Below are positions 9,733-23,595 of a stretch of DNA of 64,000 nucleotides, piece by piece. The stretch is from Areca catechu. Its lineage: Eukaryota; Streptophyta; Magnoliopsida; Arecales; Arecaceae. The translations under genes were made by a program, and so were the position numbers. Numbering within the stretch: position 1 is the first letter of the stretch; every line of letters begins with the position of its first letter. The stretch is taken from the NCBI GenBank assembly GCA_021397845.1, contig CM038050.1:13086471-13150470 (forward strand), written 5' to 3'. Below the pieces are notes generated by a model, which worked only from the letters and a program-made list of their open reading frames with translations, did no database searches and was not told where the DNA came from.

Positions 9733-12011
9733 TCAACAGTCACTGGGCGCAGGGTCGGCGCCGTCCGTCGGAGGTGCGGACGCCACCTCTTCGACCTCCA
9801 CGACGACCGGCTCCTTGGGCTGTGTCTGGGCCGCGGCGTCGTCGGTCGGAGCTGCTGCAGGTGCCGCCTGAAGTGTCGCCTGGGTCGTGCCGGAGGCCCT
9901 GCCCTCGCTCCCCGGCTTCCTGCCGCCGACGACGACCGCACTTAGGTCCAGTTGGGGGAAGAAGGCCCCCACCTTTTCCCGGCACATCCGGAACCCCTTC
10001 AGGAAGGAGTCCACGGCGGCCTCCCGGACTTCCGACGTAAACTCGTCGGAAGCCCGGAATTTGGGGACGGCCTCCAGCGCTTCCCGCTTCGCCGCCTCCA
10101 GGAGCCCGTTGATGTACGAGCTCCGGTCCTTCGCCATGGCCGCCTCCCGCCGGGCCTCGTCCAGCTGACGCTCCAGGAACAGTGAGCGGGCCTGCAGGCG
10201 GGCCTTCTCCGCCGTGTCCTCCTCAGTACGGCGCTGGTTGGAGGTCCGCTCCTCCGCCAAGGAGGCCTCCAGTTCTTGTTCCGCTCCTCGGAACGTGCCA
10301 GGTCGGACTGGAGGGCCTGCTTCTCCGCTCGCAGCTCGGCCCCCTTGTCCACCAAGTCCTTCACGTCGGCGGCGAGCTTTCCGAGCTTCTGCTCCCGCTC
10401 GGAGTCCCGCTTGGCGTTCCCTACAAGGTAGTTCCTCAGTAGGAGGACGTCGTTCCCGATCTGCAAGGACAAAAGCAACATGTCAGTACCGAGGCAGGAG
10501 GCCTCGGATTGAAAGAGAAAAGAAGAGCTGAAGCAGACTTACCGAGAAGAGCTGGGGCAGGATGCCGAGCAGCGCATCCGCGTAGTCCCGGCCGCCCCGA
10601 GCTCGGCGGTCCCGGGCGGTGGAAGCATACTCCATCACCCTCTCCGCCAGCCCTCGGTCGAGGATGACCGAGTCCCGGTGCGAGATTACCGGCGCTGGGC
10701 CCTTCGGGCCGATCCCTGCGACGGCCGCCCCTTCTGCTGGAGCCGCAGCCGACGGACCGGTGGTCGCCACTGGCGGTGCCGCCGGACTGCTGGCCGGAAT
10801 GGGCCCGGCGGTGGGCAGAGCGGCGGGCGCCGGAGCTCCCTCGGCTGCACCGCCAGGTCGTGGAGCCGAAGTGCCAAGGGCGCCGCCCTGAGGAGGTCTG
10901 GGCGGAGAAACTGCGGTGGCTAGGCCGGGCGCGGTCGCCGCTGCGACCTCCCGGCTCGTCTCCGTGCGAGCCCTCTTCGCCACGGGCTCGTCCACGTCAA
11001 CGACCTCCCTCTGAGCAGCCCCTTCCAGCAAGTTCTCCAATGAAAACTTCATCCCTGCAAGGTGGAGAAATCAGAAGGTTAGTTCAATCTTAAAAAGAGA
11101 GAGGGGGGAAGGGCAGAATTTAATGCAGAGCCGAATCTCACCGGTCTCCCGGATGGGACTGATGCCGGCCTCAAAAAGATTCTGCTCACAAAGCAGAACC
11201 TCGAGCGGCGGGACCACGTCACTCAGGAGCTGGGAGTAAGCCTCCTGGTCCGCGGACTCGACCCGAGAACTCCGTTCGGCGACCGGTCCGGTTCGCTCCA
11301 GGCCCAGTCGACGTCGTCGACCGAGGCAAAGAAAAACCGGTTCTTCCATCCCTTAACCGAAGAAGGGATGTCGAACCGGAGACACCTGGGCCGGGGTGAA
11401 ATATACCACCAGCCGTCATCGGTGGAGCATTTCTTCAGGGTGAACAGGGACCTGAAGAGCGAGAAACGGGCAACGAACCCATGGAAATGACAGAAGACAA
11501 TGAAGGAGAAGATGACCCGGATGGCATTAGGAGCCAGCTGGGCCGGGACGAGCCGGAAATGGCTGAGGAAGGAAAGGAAGAAAGGATGAAGAGGAAACGA
11601 AGACCCCCGAGGAGGAAGTCTTCGTAGAAGGCAATACGGCCAGGGCCACTCATGGTGACACGCTCCTCGGACCGCGGAGCAAATAGATGGACAGATCCCG
11701 GGATGCCATAAGCATCCCGGAGCAGAGAAAGATCACCTTCGGTCATGGTGGAGGCATGACCGGAGGGACCGGCGGGAAGAAGCGGCGGAGCCGGGAGAGC
11801 AGCAAGAGCAGGAAGTGAACAGAGGGGCATGGCAGGTGCAACCGGGGGGGACCGGTTCCCCTGGGGACGCCAATGGTGACACCCCCGGGTTGCAAACGCC
11901 GGCGGACCTCCTCTGAATTACCTCCTCATCCGAGGAGGGAGAAGATGGAGTCCTCGGCCGGGATGGACCGGCCTCGTCCGGATTAGAAGAAACATGGCGA
12001 CGGCGCGCCAT
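9733..12011 (-). pseudogene. Antisense accessory gene of the Tat element (Transposase_28/PF04195-like, coiled coil, two introns)
   Basis: Read on the minus strand it starts MARRRHVSSNPDEAGPSRP. Exon 1 (12011-11142) carries TEGDLSLLRDAYGIPGSVHL, LVPAQLAPNAIRVIFSFIVF, FHGFVARFSLF and DDGWWYISPRPRCLRF, the signature of the plant family annotated as 'putative gypsy type transposon'. Intron 1 (11141-11055, 87 bp, GT-AG) joins codons at ETG/MKFSLENLLEG. Exon 2 (11054-10543) is Pro/Ala-rich with a basic motif EPVAKRARTE. Intron 2 (10542-10461, 82 bp, GT-AG, phase 0) leads to exon 3, a long charged coiled coil (LGKLAADVKDLVDKGAELRA ... LFLERQLDEARREAAMAKDR) with an acidic tail ending PAPSDC at 9733. 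At least three single-base frame breaks (near 11585, 11270 and 10275) make it a pseudogene as written, and the frame near 11830-11930 is also uncertain. Function unknown; DNA or RNA handling for the element is conceivable but unproven. Antisense genes in this position are known in Retand and Grande. Confidence 0.78.
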
Positions 12012-12496
12012 GGAGAAGAAAAGAAGAAAAGGATTGAATGATCGAAGGAGAAGGAGGAGGGCTAGAGAAGAGGAAGACGCTTACCCAAAAATGCACAGGC
12101 GGGCGCAAGCAGCAGAAGTTGTTAGCCTGCAGCAAACCGCCCACGAAGCAAGGGAAAAGGCCTCGTTCTGGAAAGTCCTCTCGCTTTCAGACTCAGCCGG
12201 CAGCAGCCGTACCCATCATTCCATCTCAGGCCACTGGATGGTCGCCACGTGGGCGCACGCCCGACACCGACGCCTCGTTAGCAGAGTAACGGCCTCTGCC
12301 CCGAAGCGACGCATTGATTGCGGGCAAGTGGACGACGCGTGGCGACTCCCCGTTGGTCTCCAGCCGCCTCGAGCCACGACGAGTGAAGATCGTGCCAATT
12401 ATGAAGCAAGATCTTCGCCTCCCCACGTCATGTCTGCAATTAATCCCGACGTTCCGATCTACGATGCCCCGACGGAACGGCGGGCTGGGGGGCAAC
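12012..12496. other. Stretch between antisense gene start and 3' LTR
   Basis: About 485 bp that would contain the promoter of the antisense gene (minus strand). A CACGTG palindrome lies at 12246-12251. I see no clear TATA box. The last 16 bp are the polypurine tract. Confidence 0.5.
12482..12496 (+). promoter_or_regulatory. Polypurine tract of the inner Tat element
   Basis: GGGCTGGGGGGCAAC directly abuts the 3' LTR start, the expected primer site for plus-strand DNA synthesis. Confidence 0.8.
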
Positions 12497-12513
12497 TGTT
12501 ACATCCGTGACAG

Positions 12514-12559
12514 TGACGTGGCCAGGCTCAGGTATCGCCGAATGCGAACAAGCCACGTG
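12514..12559 (+). promoter_or_regulatory. Two-box ACGT module of the 3' LTR
   Basis: TGACGTGG at 12514-12521 and CACGTG (G-box) at 12554-12559, offsets 17 and 57 from the LTR start. The same pair and spacing occur at 16690-16735 (minus strand) and 60942-60988. Confidence 0.55.
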
Positions 12560-12724
12560 TGAGTTTTCCCGCCAGAATCAGCGCCACGCCCTTAAAGCTG
12601 GGGTCGGCAAGATCGCGCCGCCCGACGATTATCCGAGAGCAGACCGCCCAGGCCGAGGTCGAGCTCGGCGCGGGGTTCCTCCACCGACTCATCCGCGCCC
12701 GCGCACGAAGGAGACGACCCAAGT

Positions 12725-13375
12725 GAGGTCGGCCGAGGTCGGCCGACCCCTCGCCTTGCGCCAGGTGGCCACCCGGAGATGGGCCCACCTCGGCCGAAGC
12801 CAGGCGACCCTCTGCCGCCTCGCCAGGTGTCCACCCGGAGGGGTCCACCAGTGCGAGGTCGGCCGACCCTTCGCCTTGCGCCAGGTGGCCACCCGGAGAC
12901 GGGTCCACCTCGGCCGAAGCCAGGCGACCTCTTGCCGCCTCGCCAGGTGTCCACCCAGGAGGGGTCCACCTAGTGCGAGGTCGGCCGACCCTTCGCCTTG
13001 CGCCAGGTGGCCACCCGGAGACGGGTCCACCTCGGCCGAAGCCAGGCGACCTCTTGCCGCCTCGCCAGGTGTCCACCCAGGAGGGGTCCACCTAGGGCGA
13101 GGTCGGCCGACCCTTCGCCTTGCGCCAGGTGGCCACCCGGAGACGGGTCCACCTCGGCCGAAGCCAGGCGACCTCTTGCCGCCTCGCCAGGTGTCCACCC
13201 AGGAGGGGTCCACCTAGTGCGAGGTCGGCCGACCCTTCGCCTTGCGCCAGGTGGCCACCCGGAGATGGGCCCACCTCGGCCGAAGCCAGGCGACCCTCTG
13301 CCGCCTCGCCAGGTGTCCACCCAGGAGGGGTCCACCTAAGCCGAGGTCGGCCGATCCCTCGCCTCTCGCCAATTG
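12725..13375 (+). repeat. About 122-bp tandem repeats in the 3' LTR
   Basis: The same unit and nearly the same copy number as in the 5' LTR. Small indels in the first units account for part of the 15-bp length difference between the two LTRs. Confidence 0.88.
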
Positions 13376-14230
13376 GTCCCCGGAGACAGGTCCAACTCAG
13401 CCGAGGCCAGACCGCTCGTACGGAGAGGCCCCCGGGGAAAGCGACGGGTCCCGAGGCCATCCCTCGGGCCGTACCGACCCCAGACGGCGTCCCGTACGGA
13501 GGGCGGCGGCACGCGGAACGTCACTTACATTAGCCCGGCAGGTCCCGCGGTCGAGAGACCCGATCCTGACGGAACAGGGCCCGTAAACGGATAGCGCCCA
13601 CGCCCGGGGAAAAGAGCACCCTCACGAAGCCCGAGGCCTGACAACTTGCCGCTCTGCCAGCGCCGCCTTCCCTCTTTTTCCCTTCTGTCCTTGCCTTTTT
13701 CCTGCTGGGCCCGGCGGACGAGGTCGGAAAGCCGCCTGGCCTCCTTCACCAGAAAGGGAAAAGAAAGGAAGACAGGGAGGAGGAGTTTTCGAGGGAGAAA
13801 AGGACGAGCGCACGACGGAGGGAGATAAAGAGGGAAGGATCCAAAGACTGCAAGGTAAGCCAAAGAGCCTGGGGACAAGAAGGAAAGACCGGCATAAGGC
13901 CTCGCTGGGAGGAAGAAAACGAGGGATCCCGAGAAGGGAAGACTGGACGCGAGCTCAGCGGGCAGGCCCAGCCGAGTTTCCGGTCCCCGGCGCTTTCCCT
14001 TCACCAGTTAACTCTCCAAGCCTGAGACCCTCCAGGGGGATCGGGAGGGAGAGTCTGTTCCTCCACGTCGTCTACTGACTTGACCGTCGGAGCCCCCTCG
14101 CCGGAATCCCCGGCCAGGGTCCTCTAACCCCTTTATTGCAGGCTTCTCGCAGGAAGGGAGGCTCCTCTGCCAGGCGGTCAGGGAGGATCGGCTGATCCTC
14201 TGCACGGGCGCGACGACGAGGACGGCAACA

Positions 14231-14235
14231 ACAAG
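14231..14235. repeat. Target-site duplication ACAAG, right copy
   Basis: It directly follows the GGCAACA end of the 3' LTR and matches 1165-1169. Confidence 0.92.
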
Positions 14236-15126
14236 CATCGAAGTGCGCCACAAACTTTCCTTCCAACTGGTGGAAGGAGCAAATGGACCCTGGCTCGAGG
14301 CGGGCGAACCAGACTCGAGCGGCCTTCCGAAGGGTTGCCGGGAAGGCGATGCACAGAAGGGCGTCGGTGGCCCCCTGGACCCTCATAAGAGCCTTATAGC
14401 TCTCCAAATGATCCAGGGGGTCGGTGGTTCCGTCGTAGGGATCCACCTGCGGCATGCGGAACCGTTTCGGGATTGGTTCCGCCTGGATTTCTTCAGAGAA
14501 AGGGGGGCGGGAGTCGTAGCCCGCCGGGTCCGCTGACGAGTTCTGCAGGTCGATGAATCGGCGAGCGAACTCCGCCAGCTTGTGCTCGTACTCCTCCAGG
14601 CGCCTCTCGGCCTGGCGCCTGATGGCTTCATCGGTGGAGTCTTCCACCGAGGCTGCGGGTGAAGGGGGCGCCGATCGGTCTCGACGCGAGGTCTGGCCTC
14701 GGCGTCGCTTGCTGCGATGCACCGTTTTGGCCCCGTCGGCCAGGGATCGACTCTCGTGATCCTCCGAACCGGAATAGTTTCTCTTTACGGGAGCTTGGTG
14801 GCTCCCCCGGGGGTTGGAGATGGCCCTCGGATGGGATGGCCTGCCCTGGATCGAGCGCAGGCTCCCACGCTGCCCCGCGGCTCGGGCCGCGGGGGTCCCT
14901 GGCTGCGGCTGAGTGGCCAGGGACCGTTGCTGATGCTGAAGCTGTCGGATCGCTGAGGTCAAGGTTTGCAGCTGCTGGACGATGGCCGCAAGGGATCCGT
15001 CCACCGGGGTAGGCTGCTGTGGAAGAGAAGGGGGAGCCGGAGGCTCCCTTTTGGGGCTGTGGCCCCCCGGAGGGAGGGGACATCCCCCACACGGCTGGTG
15101 GACGCCTCGCGACCACGAGTGACCAT
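14236..15126 (-). pseudogene. Gag N-terminal half of the outer Tat element
   Basis: Starts MVTRGREASTSRVGD on the minus strand and carries LAAIVQQLQTLTSAIRQLQH, the charged middle and YDGTTDPLDHLESYKALMRV of the capsid start. It stops being gag at 14236, where the inner element begins. A frame change near 15005-15060 separates the first 20-30 codons from the rest. In this copy the capsid start is in one frame, whereas the inner copy has a one-base loss at the same place. Confidence 0.82.
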
Positions 15127-16020
15127 CATTGCGGGAGAGCGTGACACCTGCAGAAAGCTGGTTCCCACTAGGGGTTAGTGTCCTGCCCCCCCTACCTGGT
15201 GCGCCAATCTGTTGCCGCTCTCGCCGCCGCGCCCGTGCCTCGGATCAGCCGATCCTTCCTGACCGCCTGGTGAGGGAGCCCCCCTTCCCGCGGAGAACCT
15301 GCAACAAAGGGGTTAGAGGATCCTGGCCGGGGATCCCGGTAAGGGAGCTCCGACGGTCAAGTCAGTAGACGACGAGAAGGAACAGACTCTCCAGCCGGAC
15401 CTTCTAAAGGGTTCCAGACTTAGAGAGTTAACTGGTGAAGGAAACGCTCTGGGACCAGAATCTCGGCTGGGCCTCCTTGCCGAGCTCACGTCCAGTGTTC
15501 CCCTCTCGGGATCTCTGGCTTCTCTCTCGGAGCAAGGCCTTGTGCCGGTCCTTCCTCCTTGTCCCCAGGCTAATTTGCTTACCTTGTCGTCCCCAGATTC
15601 TTCCCTCTTTATCTCCCATCGTCGTGCGTTTGTCTTTTTCCTCCTCGGAAACTCCCCTCCCCCGTCCTCTTCTCTTTCCCCTTTTTGGTGAAGGAGGCCA
15701 GGCGGCTTCCTGACCTCGTCCACCGGGCCCAGCAGGGGAAAGGCAAAGACAGAAGAGAAAGAGGGGAGGGCGGCGCTGGCAGGGCGGCCGGTCAGGCCTC
15801 GGGCTCCGTGAGAGCGCTCTCTTCCCCAAGCGCGGGCGCCATCCATCTATGGGGCCTGTTCCGTCAAGGTCGGGTCTCTCGGCTGCAGGTCCTGCCGGGC
15901 CGATGCAAGTGATGTTCCACGTGCCGCCGCCCTCCGTACAGGACGCCGTCTGGGATTCGTACGGCCCGAGGGATGGCCTCGGGGCCCGTCTCTCTCCCTA
16001 GGGCCCACGCCGTATGAGCG

Positions 16021-16540
16021 GTCTGACCTCGGCTGAGTTGGGCCCGTCTCCGGGGGCCAACTGGCGAGGGGCGAGGGATCGGCCGACCTCGGCTTAGGTG
16101 GACCTCTCCTGGGTGGACACCTGGCGAGGTGGCAGGAGGTCGCCTGGCTTCGGCCGAGGTGGGCCCGTCTCCGGGGGCCAACTGGCGAGGGGCGAGGGAT
16201 CGGCCGACCTCGGCTTAGGTGGACCCCTCCTGGGTGGACACCTGGCGAGGTGGCAGGAGGTCGCCTGGCTTCGGCCGAGGTGGGCCCGTCTCCGGGTGGC
16301 CACCTGGCGAAGGGCGAAGGATCAGTCAACCTCGGCTTAGGTGGACCCCTCCTGGGTGGACACCTGGCGAGGTGGCAGGAGGCCGCCTGGCTTCGGCCGA
16401 AGTGGGCCCGTCTCCGGGTGGCCACCTGGCGAAGGGCGAAGGATCAGCCGACCTCGGCTTAGGTGGACCCCTCCTGGGTGGACACCTGGCGAGGCGGCAG
16501 GGGATCGCCCGACCTTGGCCGACCTCACTTAGGCGGACCC
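16021..16540 (-). repeat. Tandem repeats in the outer Tat LTR
   Basis: About four units of roughly 122 bp with TGGACACCTGGCGAGG and TGGCCACCTGGCGAAG sub-blocks. They match the arrays in the inner LTRs but have their own sequence variants (TCGGCTTAGGTGGACC). Confidence 0.88.
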
Positions 16541-16689
16541 CTCCGGGCTCGGGCGCCAATGAGGTGGTAGAGAAACTCCGAGCCGAGCTCGACCTCGGCG
16601 AGGGCGGTTTGCCTTAGACAGTCGTCGGGCGGTGTAGTCTTGCCGATCCTCGTTTGAGGATGTGGCGCTGACTTGGCCGGGGAAACATG

Positions 16690-16735
16690 CACGTGGCTCG
16701 CTCGTACTCGGTGGTACCTGAGCCTGGCCACGTCA
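16690..16735 (-). promoter_or_regulatory. Two-box ACGT module of the outer Tat LTR
   Basis: TGACGTGG and CACGTG lie at offsets 17 and 57 from the LTR start, the same as in the inner 3' LTR. Confidence 0.5.
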
Positions 16736-16752
16736 CTGTCTCGGCTGTAACA

Positions 16753-18221
16753 ATAACCATGTCACAATTTAAAAAATTCGGATCTGAATAAGGTTCAAAT
16801 CAAATATAGACAACTATATTTTAATTATCACATAGCCAACTACTATATTAATCACATAAAATATATAATAAATAATACTCTCAAATTAAATTAAAATATA
16901 TAAATAATTATAAATATATCTTTACATTAAAAATATAATCTATATAAGTCTTAAATCATAACTTAGAGATTCAAATAAACTTGGATTATAACAGTATTAT
17001 CAAGTTTGGATTGAATTGGGTCGGGTTGGGTCCAAATTCAGTGAACCCAGATTTAATCCGGAAAAAGAAGCGGGTTCAATTTTAAGACCCAATCCAGATC
17101 CACGGATTTTTGAAAACAGATTAGATCGGATTTAAATGGATTGGATCACGAGTCAACCCATCTCATTAACGGTAGGAGACACATGGTAGTATCTTAAATT
17201 AGTAAATACATTTCAGCTAAAGTGTATTGGCCAGTTTTGTATTGACATCTTTCTATAGCTGGGCTGAAAAATACAGCCTGACTATAGATCAGATTTCTTG
17301 ATGTAACGCAAATATTTTATTTTTTTTAAAAAAAAGTATATTTTGTTCATAAGACCGATTCACAGAATGACTTTAATGAAATCCTTTTCAAAAGGCCCAC
17401 AAGCAATAGTACTGAACTTTCAGGTATCTAGCTGTTATCACGCCAGCTTAATTAATTGCCAAGAAAGTATGCCCCTTAAGTCCCATGCAAGTTGTCCAAT
17501 GACATAAAATTCACAAATCAGAATTTAACATCCTTTTCACGGAGCGGAGTCATGATGAAATATCCCTTATATGCACCTCCAGCGCTGTGGACCGAACAAT
17601 GCAACTCATAACACGAAAAACTATTACTTCACTAGGAAGATATATGGACTTATTTCTTAACAATTAGTAGATCGTTGAAGAAGTAATGACTTCATTCTTT
17701 GCCTTGATGGTTTCGTCCATGATTAGTGGAAGCTAGCTAGCTATTACTTTTGAAATGGAGCAGAAGGTTCCTTGATTGGGGAATATGAAAAGTTAGCGTC
17801 ACGCAACATCCATTCAATATCCTAACATAGAGAGCTAAGAAAATGCAGCGGCCGTGCTTTTTTGACCTTAACGCATTCTTCCAACGTACTCCGTTCACAC
17901 GCAATCTTCAAAGTATAATAGAAGGTGTGTATGTGTGGACCTTTTGTACCCGGCCCCGAGATGTGTGTTCTCTATGACTTGAGATCGAGCCCGAATGGTT
18001 CTCAAGAAAAGGCTTTCGATCGATGATTCTTTTCATTTTTGTTAGGATAGAGTTTGGTGGAATATTGATATTTGGATGGATATATAGCGACCATTGGTAC
18101 ATCACAAATAGGAAGTCTGGCTGGCCGTCACTCTCTTCCAGCTTTGATTACTTTGACCAACGGAGCTTAAGACTTGATGCAGCAGAGGAAGGAAGAAGAA
18201 CCCGGGTATCTAATTTTGGGT
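16753..18221. other. AT-rich intergenic DNA upstream of peroxidase gene 1
   Basis: No coding signal. Around 17010-17160 there are GGGTCGGGTTGGGTCC and ACCCAATCCAGATCC blocks typical of short hAT-like repeats. About 250 bp before the gene (17900-18220) the sequence becomes less AT-rich and is likely its promoter region. Confidence 0.6.
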
Positions 18222-18229
18222 TATAAATA
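18222..18229 (+). promoter_or_regulatory. TATA box of peroxidase gene 1
   Basis: TATAAATA, 73 bp before the preferred ATG at 18302, consistent with a short 5' leader starting near 18255. Confidence 0.7.
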
Positions 18230-18301
18230 TATGACACCATGGACAAGCTCTCAGCACCTTAACGAAGTCTTTCTTACTTTAATTTTCCTTCTATGTACGT
18301 C

Positions 18302-21235
<2,934 letters not shown>

Positions 21236-21695
21236 GAAATGTGCACCTGATGTCACAGAACTAATAAGATCTACATAATTTGTTCTCTCTCTCTCTCTTT
21301 TACTTGGTTAATATGGTGCACCTTACTTGTGCTCTTTAGCAATTATATATGAAATCATTTTATAAAAAGAATATAAAGGAATGAGGACATGTTGTTATTA
21401 CTCGACTCTTTTGCGTTGCTAATTAATCTTGTGCTCAAGATTTTAGTATCGGTTGCTGCGATCGCAAGGCCACCGACAGTTGTTTTCTGTTTTTTTTTTC
21501 CCTCCTTTTTGGGTCCCACGTGGCGAAATGACGGTGCTCTTTCTACGCGGTTTGACAACTCATTTGAACCAGATTGGAATAACCCAGACCCAAAAATTAA
21601 CTCTAAGGACAGGTTTGATCGAAAATATTTTATTCCAATTAATGTAAAAGGTAGATGCTTCCAGAAAAGTTATTTCATTCAATATTTTTATTCAG

Positions 21696-21744
<49 letters not shown>

Positions 21745-22361
21745 GGTCCAGAGATTCATATGACATACGGAATTGATGTAATGCATTATAAGTTGTATGT
21801 GATTCTTAAATTAGAATAGCTGAATCTCTGTCTGTCCTATATCTACTTAAATTAGAGTAGGATAAAGTAGATGGTTGATCCAACTCAAATTGAACTCTTA
21901 CCCTCATCAAAATTAACTACTATTATATGAAACTTCTTTCATTTGGTAATCTCTTGCCCTCACCAAAATAAAGCAAGTCTCCTTTTTTTTTTTTCAAAAA
22001 AAAAAAAAAAACAATTCTTTGTAACTAGTAAATTGCTTTGGGATGCCCAGCATGTGCATACGAAAAAGTTCATCAGTCTCATAATTGTAACTTGGCAACA
22101 ATTCATATATTGTTAATTAACCTGACAAGTTTGATTTCAAATTCATGAAGCATGCCAATACTTTTTCTCCCACATTGCAAGAGAACGGTTCAAGTCCATT
22201 ACTATAATAATACAATGATTCATGTTTACCAATGGAGCATAACATTACCCATACGTGTCAAATGCTCTGTGATTCAGGGAACCACGTTGCGAACACCCAG
22301 AAACCGAGTAGTGCCACGCCAAATACGAAACCCTCCCATCGAAGCAACCAAACCAAACTCT
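21236..22361. other. Tail-to-tail intergenic region between peroxidase genes 1 and 2
   Basis: AT-rich, with a (TA)n run at 21698-21740 and poly-T/poly-A runs near 21985-22010. It should hold both 3' ends; AATAAG near 21262 could serve as a weak polyadenylation signal for gene 1. No coding signal. Confidence 0.5.
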
Positions 22362-23595
22362 TCATTTTAATCCCCCATTGACAAATCGACAATTCTCGCG
22401 GATCTCTCCATCACACCGGGTCAAGGGGCTTGTATTCCCCATCTTAATCATGGCTGCCCCGAAGTCAGCCCAGAAGGCAACAGGGTTCTCACTATACTTG
22501 AGCACCAACCCATCGGTCAAGCTCCCGTCTCCCTTGAACAACTGCTGGTCCGAATGCAGCAGTCCCCTGCTTCCCACTAGGCCTTGGTAGTAGGCCGCGT
22601 CGAAGCTCGCCGGAGACTCGTCGAGCGGCGCGAGGTTGTTATCCTCGCCTGACGGCGGGCACACTGCCTGGAGGGAGGCAGCGAAGTCGCCTTCGATGCA
22701 GGTGGTGTCGTTGTAGATCCTGTTCCGGAACACGACGCATCTAGAGAAGCCGAGGGTGTGCGCGCCGGAGAGGACCACGAGGTCCTCGACGCCCAGCCCG
22801 TGGGACTCGAAGTTGGCGATGAGGTCTGGGAGATCCAACAAAGGGGAGGGGATGTTGGCATTTGCTGCGTCCATGCTTGCCGTGGTCGCGTCCCTTCGGC
22901 CTAGGAGCACGTTGTAGCAGCTTCCTCCAAGCTACATGCAGTCAGGTTTAATTATGAGAGTGTAGTTAGATATATAGCATGGGTAGTCATTCTACACTTG
23001 TAACAGTTGCTACTTAATACTTATGGAATGGGAAATGGAAGCTAGCTCAGTAGAATATAAGCATTGGAGCACAAACTCACCGCCACAACCGAGTCTCGAG
23101 CGGCGACGGCCAAGATATCAGCGCACGAAACAACATTTCCGAGGCACGCCTCATTGACAGCAGCTTTAATTTGATCGATCACGTCGAAGCCCCTAACGGA
23201 GTTGTTATTAGGACCTGCCATCTTCTCGCCGGTGAACGTTGGGGTATCGTCCAGTAGGATTGATCCATCACAACCCTTCGATTTGGGGAAAAGAGTTGCA
23301 TGCATGTTAATTAATTAATACTAGCTACATATTTCGATCGATGTTCCTAGTTCACCTGCAATGATACGATGGACATTGTGCTTACGTTAACAAAGCAGTC
23401 GTGGAAGTGTAACCGGACCAACGATGCGCCCATCCGAGGCTCGAGAGCAATCGCCTGCTCGACTATGAGTTTGATGGTGGACAATGCCTCTGGACACACC
23501 TCATCGTAGAAGTCTGGTACCAAGTCCCCTAAAGCCGGGAGCATGAAGGCAGAGATCATAGTGAAGTATGTGAAGAACATTTGGATGATTGCCAT
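22362..23595 (-). CDS. Secretory class III peroxidase gene 2, three exons
   Basis: The same enzyme class as gene 1. Exons on the minus strand: 23595-23386, 23275-23081 and 22931-22362, giving 975 nt and 324 residues. Signal peptide MAIIQMFFTYFTMISAFMLP; mature start near DLVPDFYDEVCP. Distal site GASLVRLHFHDCFVN, then GCDGSILLDDTPTFTGEKM; proximal His in VVLSGAHTLGFSRC; end MGNTSPLTRCDGEIRENCRF. The eight conserved cysteines are present, plus extra ones in GGSCYNVLLG, TTCIEGDF and LTRCDGE. Donors GTAAGC and GTGAGT and acceptors GAAG and TGTAG are normal. The third classical intron is absent, fusing exons 3 and 4. No frame break, so it is likely functional. Confidence 0.93.

Larger units (their letters stand above)
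1170..14230 (+). mobile_element. Full-length Tat-lineage Ty3/gypsy LTR retrotransposon (inner)
   Basis: A complete element of about 13.06 kb. LTRs are at 1170-2888 and 12497-14230, with a perfect 5-bp target duplication ACAAG at 1165-1169 and 14231-14235. Order on the plus strand: LTR, primer-binding site, gag, protease, reverse transcriptase, RNase H, a second (Tat-type) RNase H, integrase, a 120-bp tandem array, an antisense gene, polypurine tract, LTR. The double RNase H, long LTRs, large 3' region and antisense gene are known hallmarks of the plant Tat clade (Retand, Grande, Ogre relatives). Several single-base frame changes interrupt gag-pol and the antisense gene. It landed inside the gag of another member of its own family. 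Confidence 0.93.
12497..14230 (+). repeat. 3' LTR of the inner Tat element
   Basis: 1734 bp, TGTTACATCC...GGCAACA. It directly follows the polypurine tract and is followed by the ACAAG duplication. The first 60 bp hold TGACGTGG (12514-12521) and CACGTG (12554-12559). The tandem array spans about 12725-13375. Confidence 0.93.
14236..16752 (-). mobile_element. Outer Tat element, right part (5' LTR and gag N-terminus)
   Basis: On the minus strand, 16752-15210 is the 5' LTR (TGTTACAGCC...GGCAACA, 1543 bp). It is followed by a primer-binding site (GATTGGCGCACCAGGTAGG) and then gag from 15126 to 14236, where the inner element interrupts it. It continues at 1164 and runs off the left edge. The LTR is clearly homologous to but more divergent from the inner pair, so the two are related but distinct copies. 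The host flank at 16753-16757 is ATAAC; its partner duplication lies outside the window. Confidence 0.9.
15210..16752 (-). repeat. 5' LTR of the outer Tat element
   Basis: 1543 bp. Contains TGACGTGG and CACGTG boxes at 16735-16728 and 16695-16690, a tandem array at 16021-16540, an AGATAAAG box (15616-15605) and the conserved tail with CCGGGATCCCCGG near 15330-15345. Confidence 0.9.
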
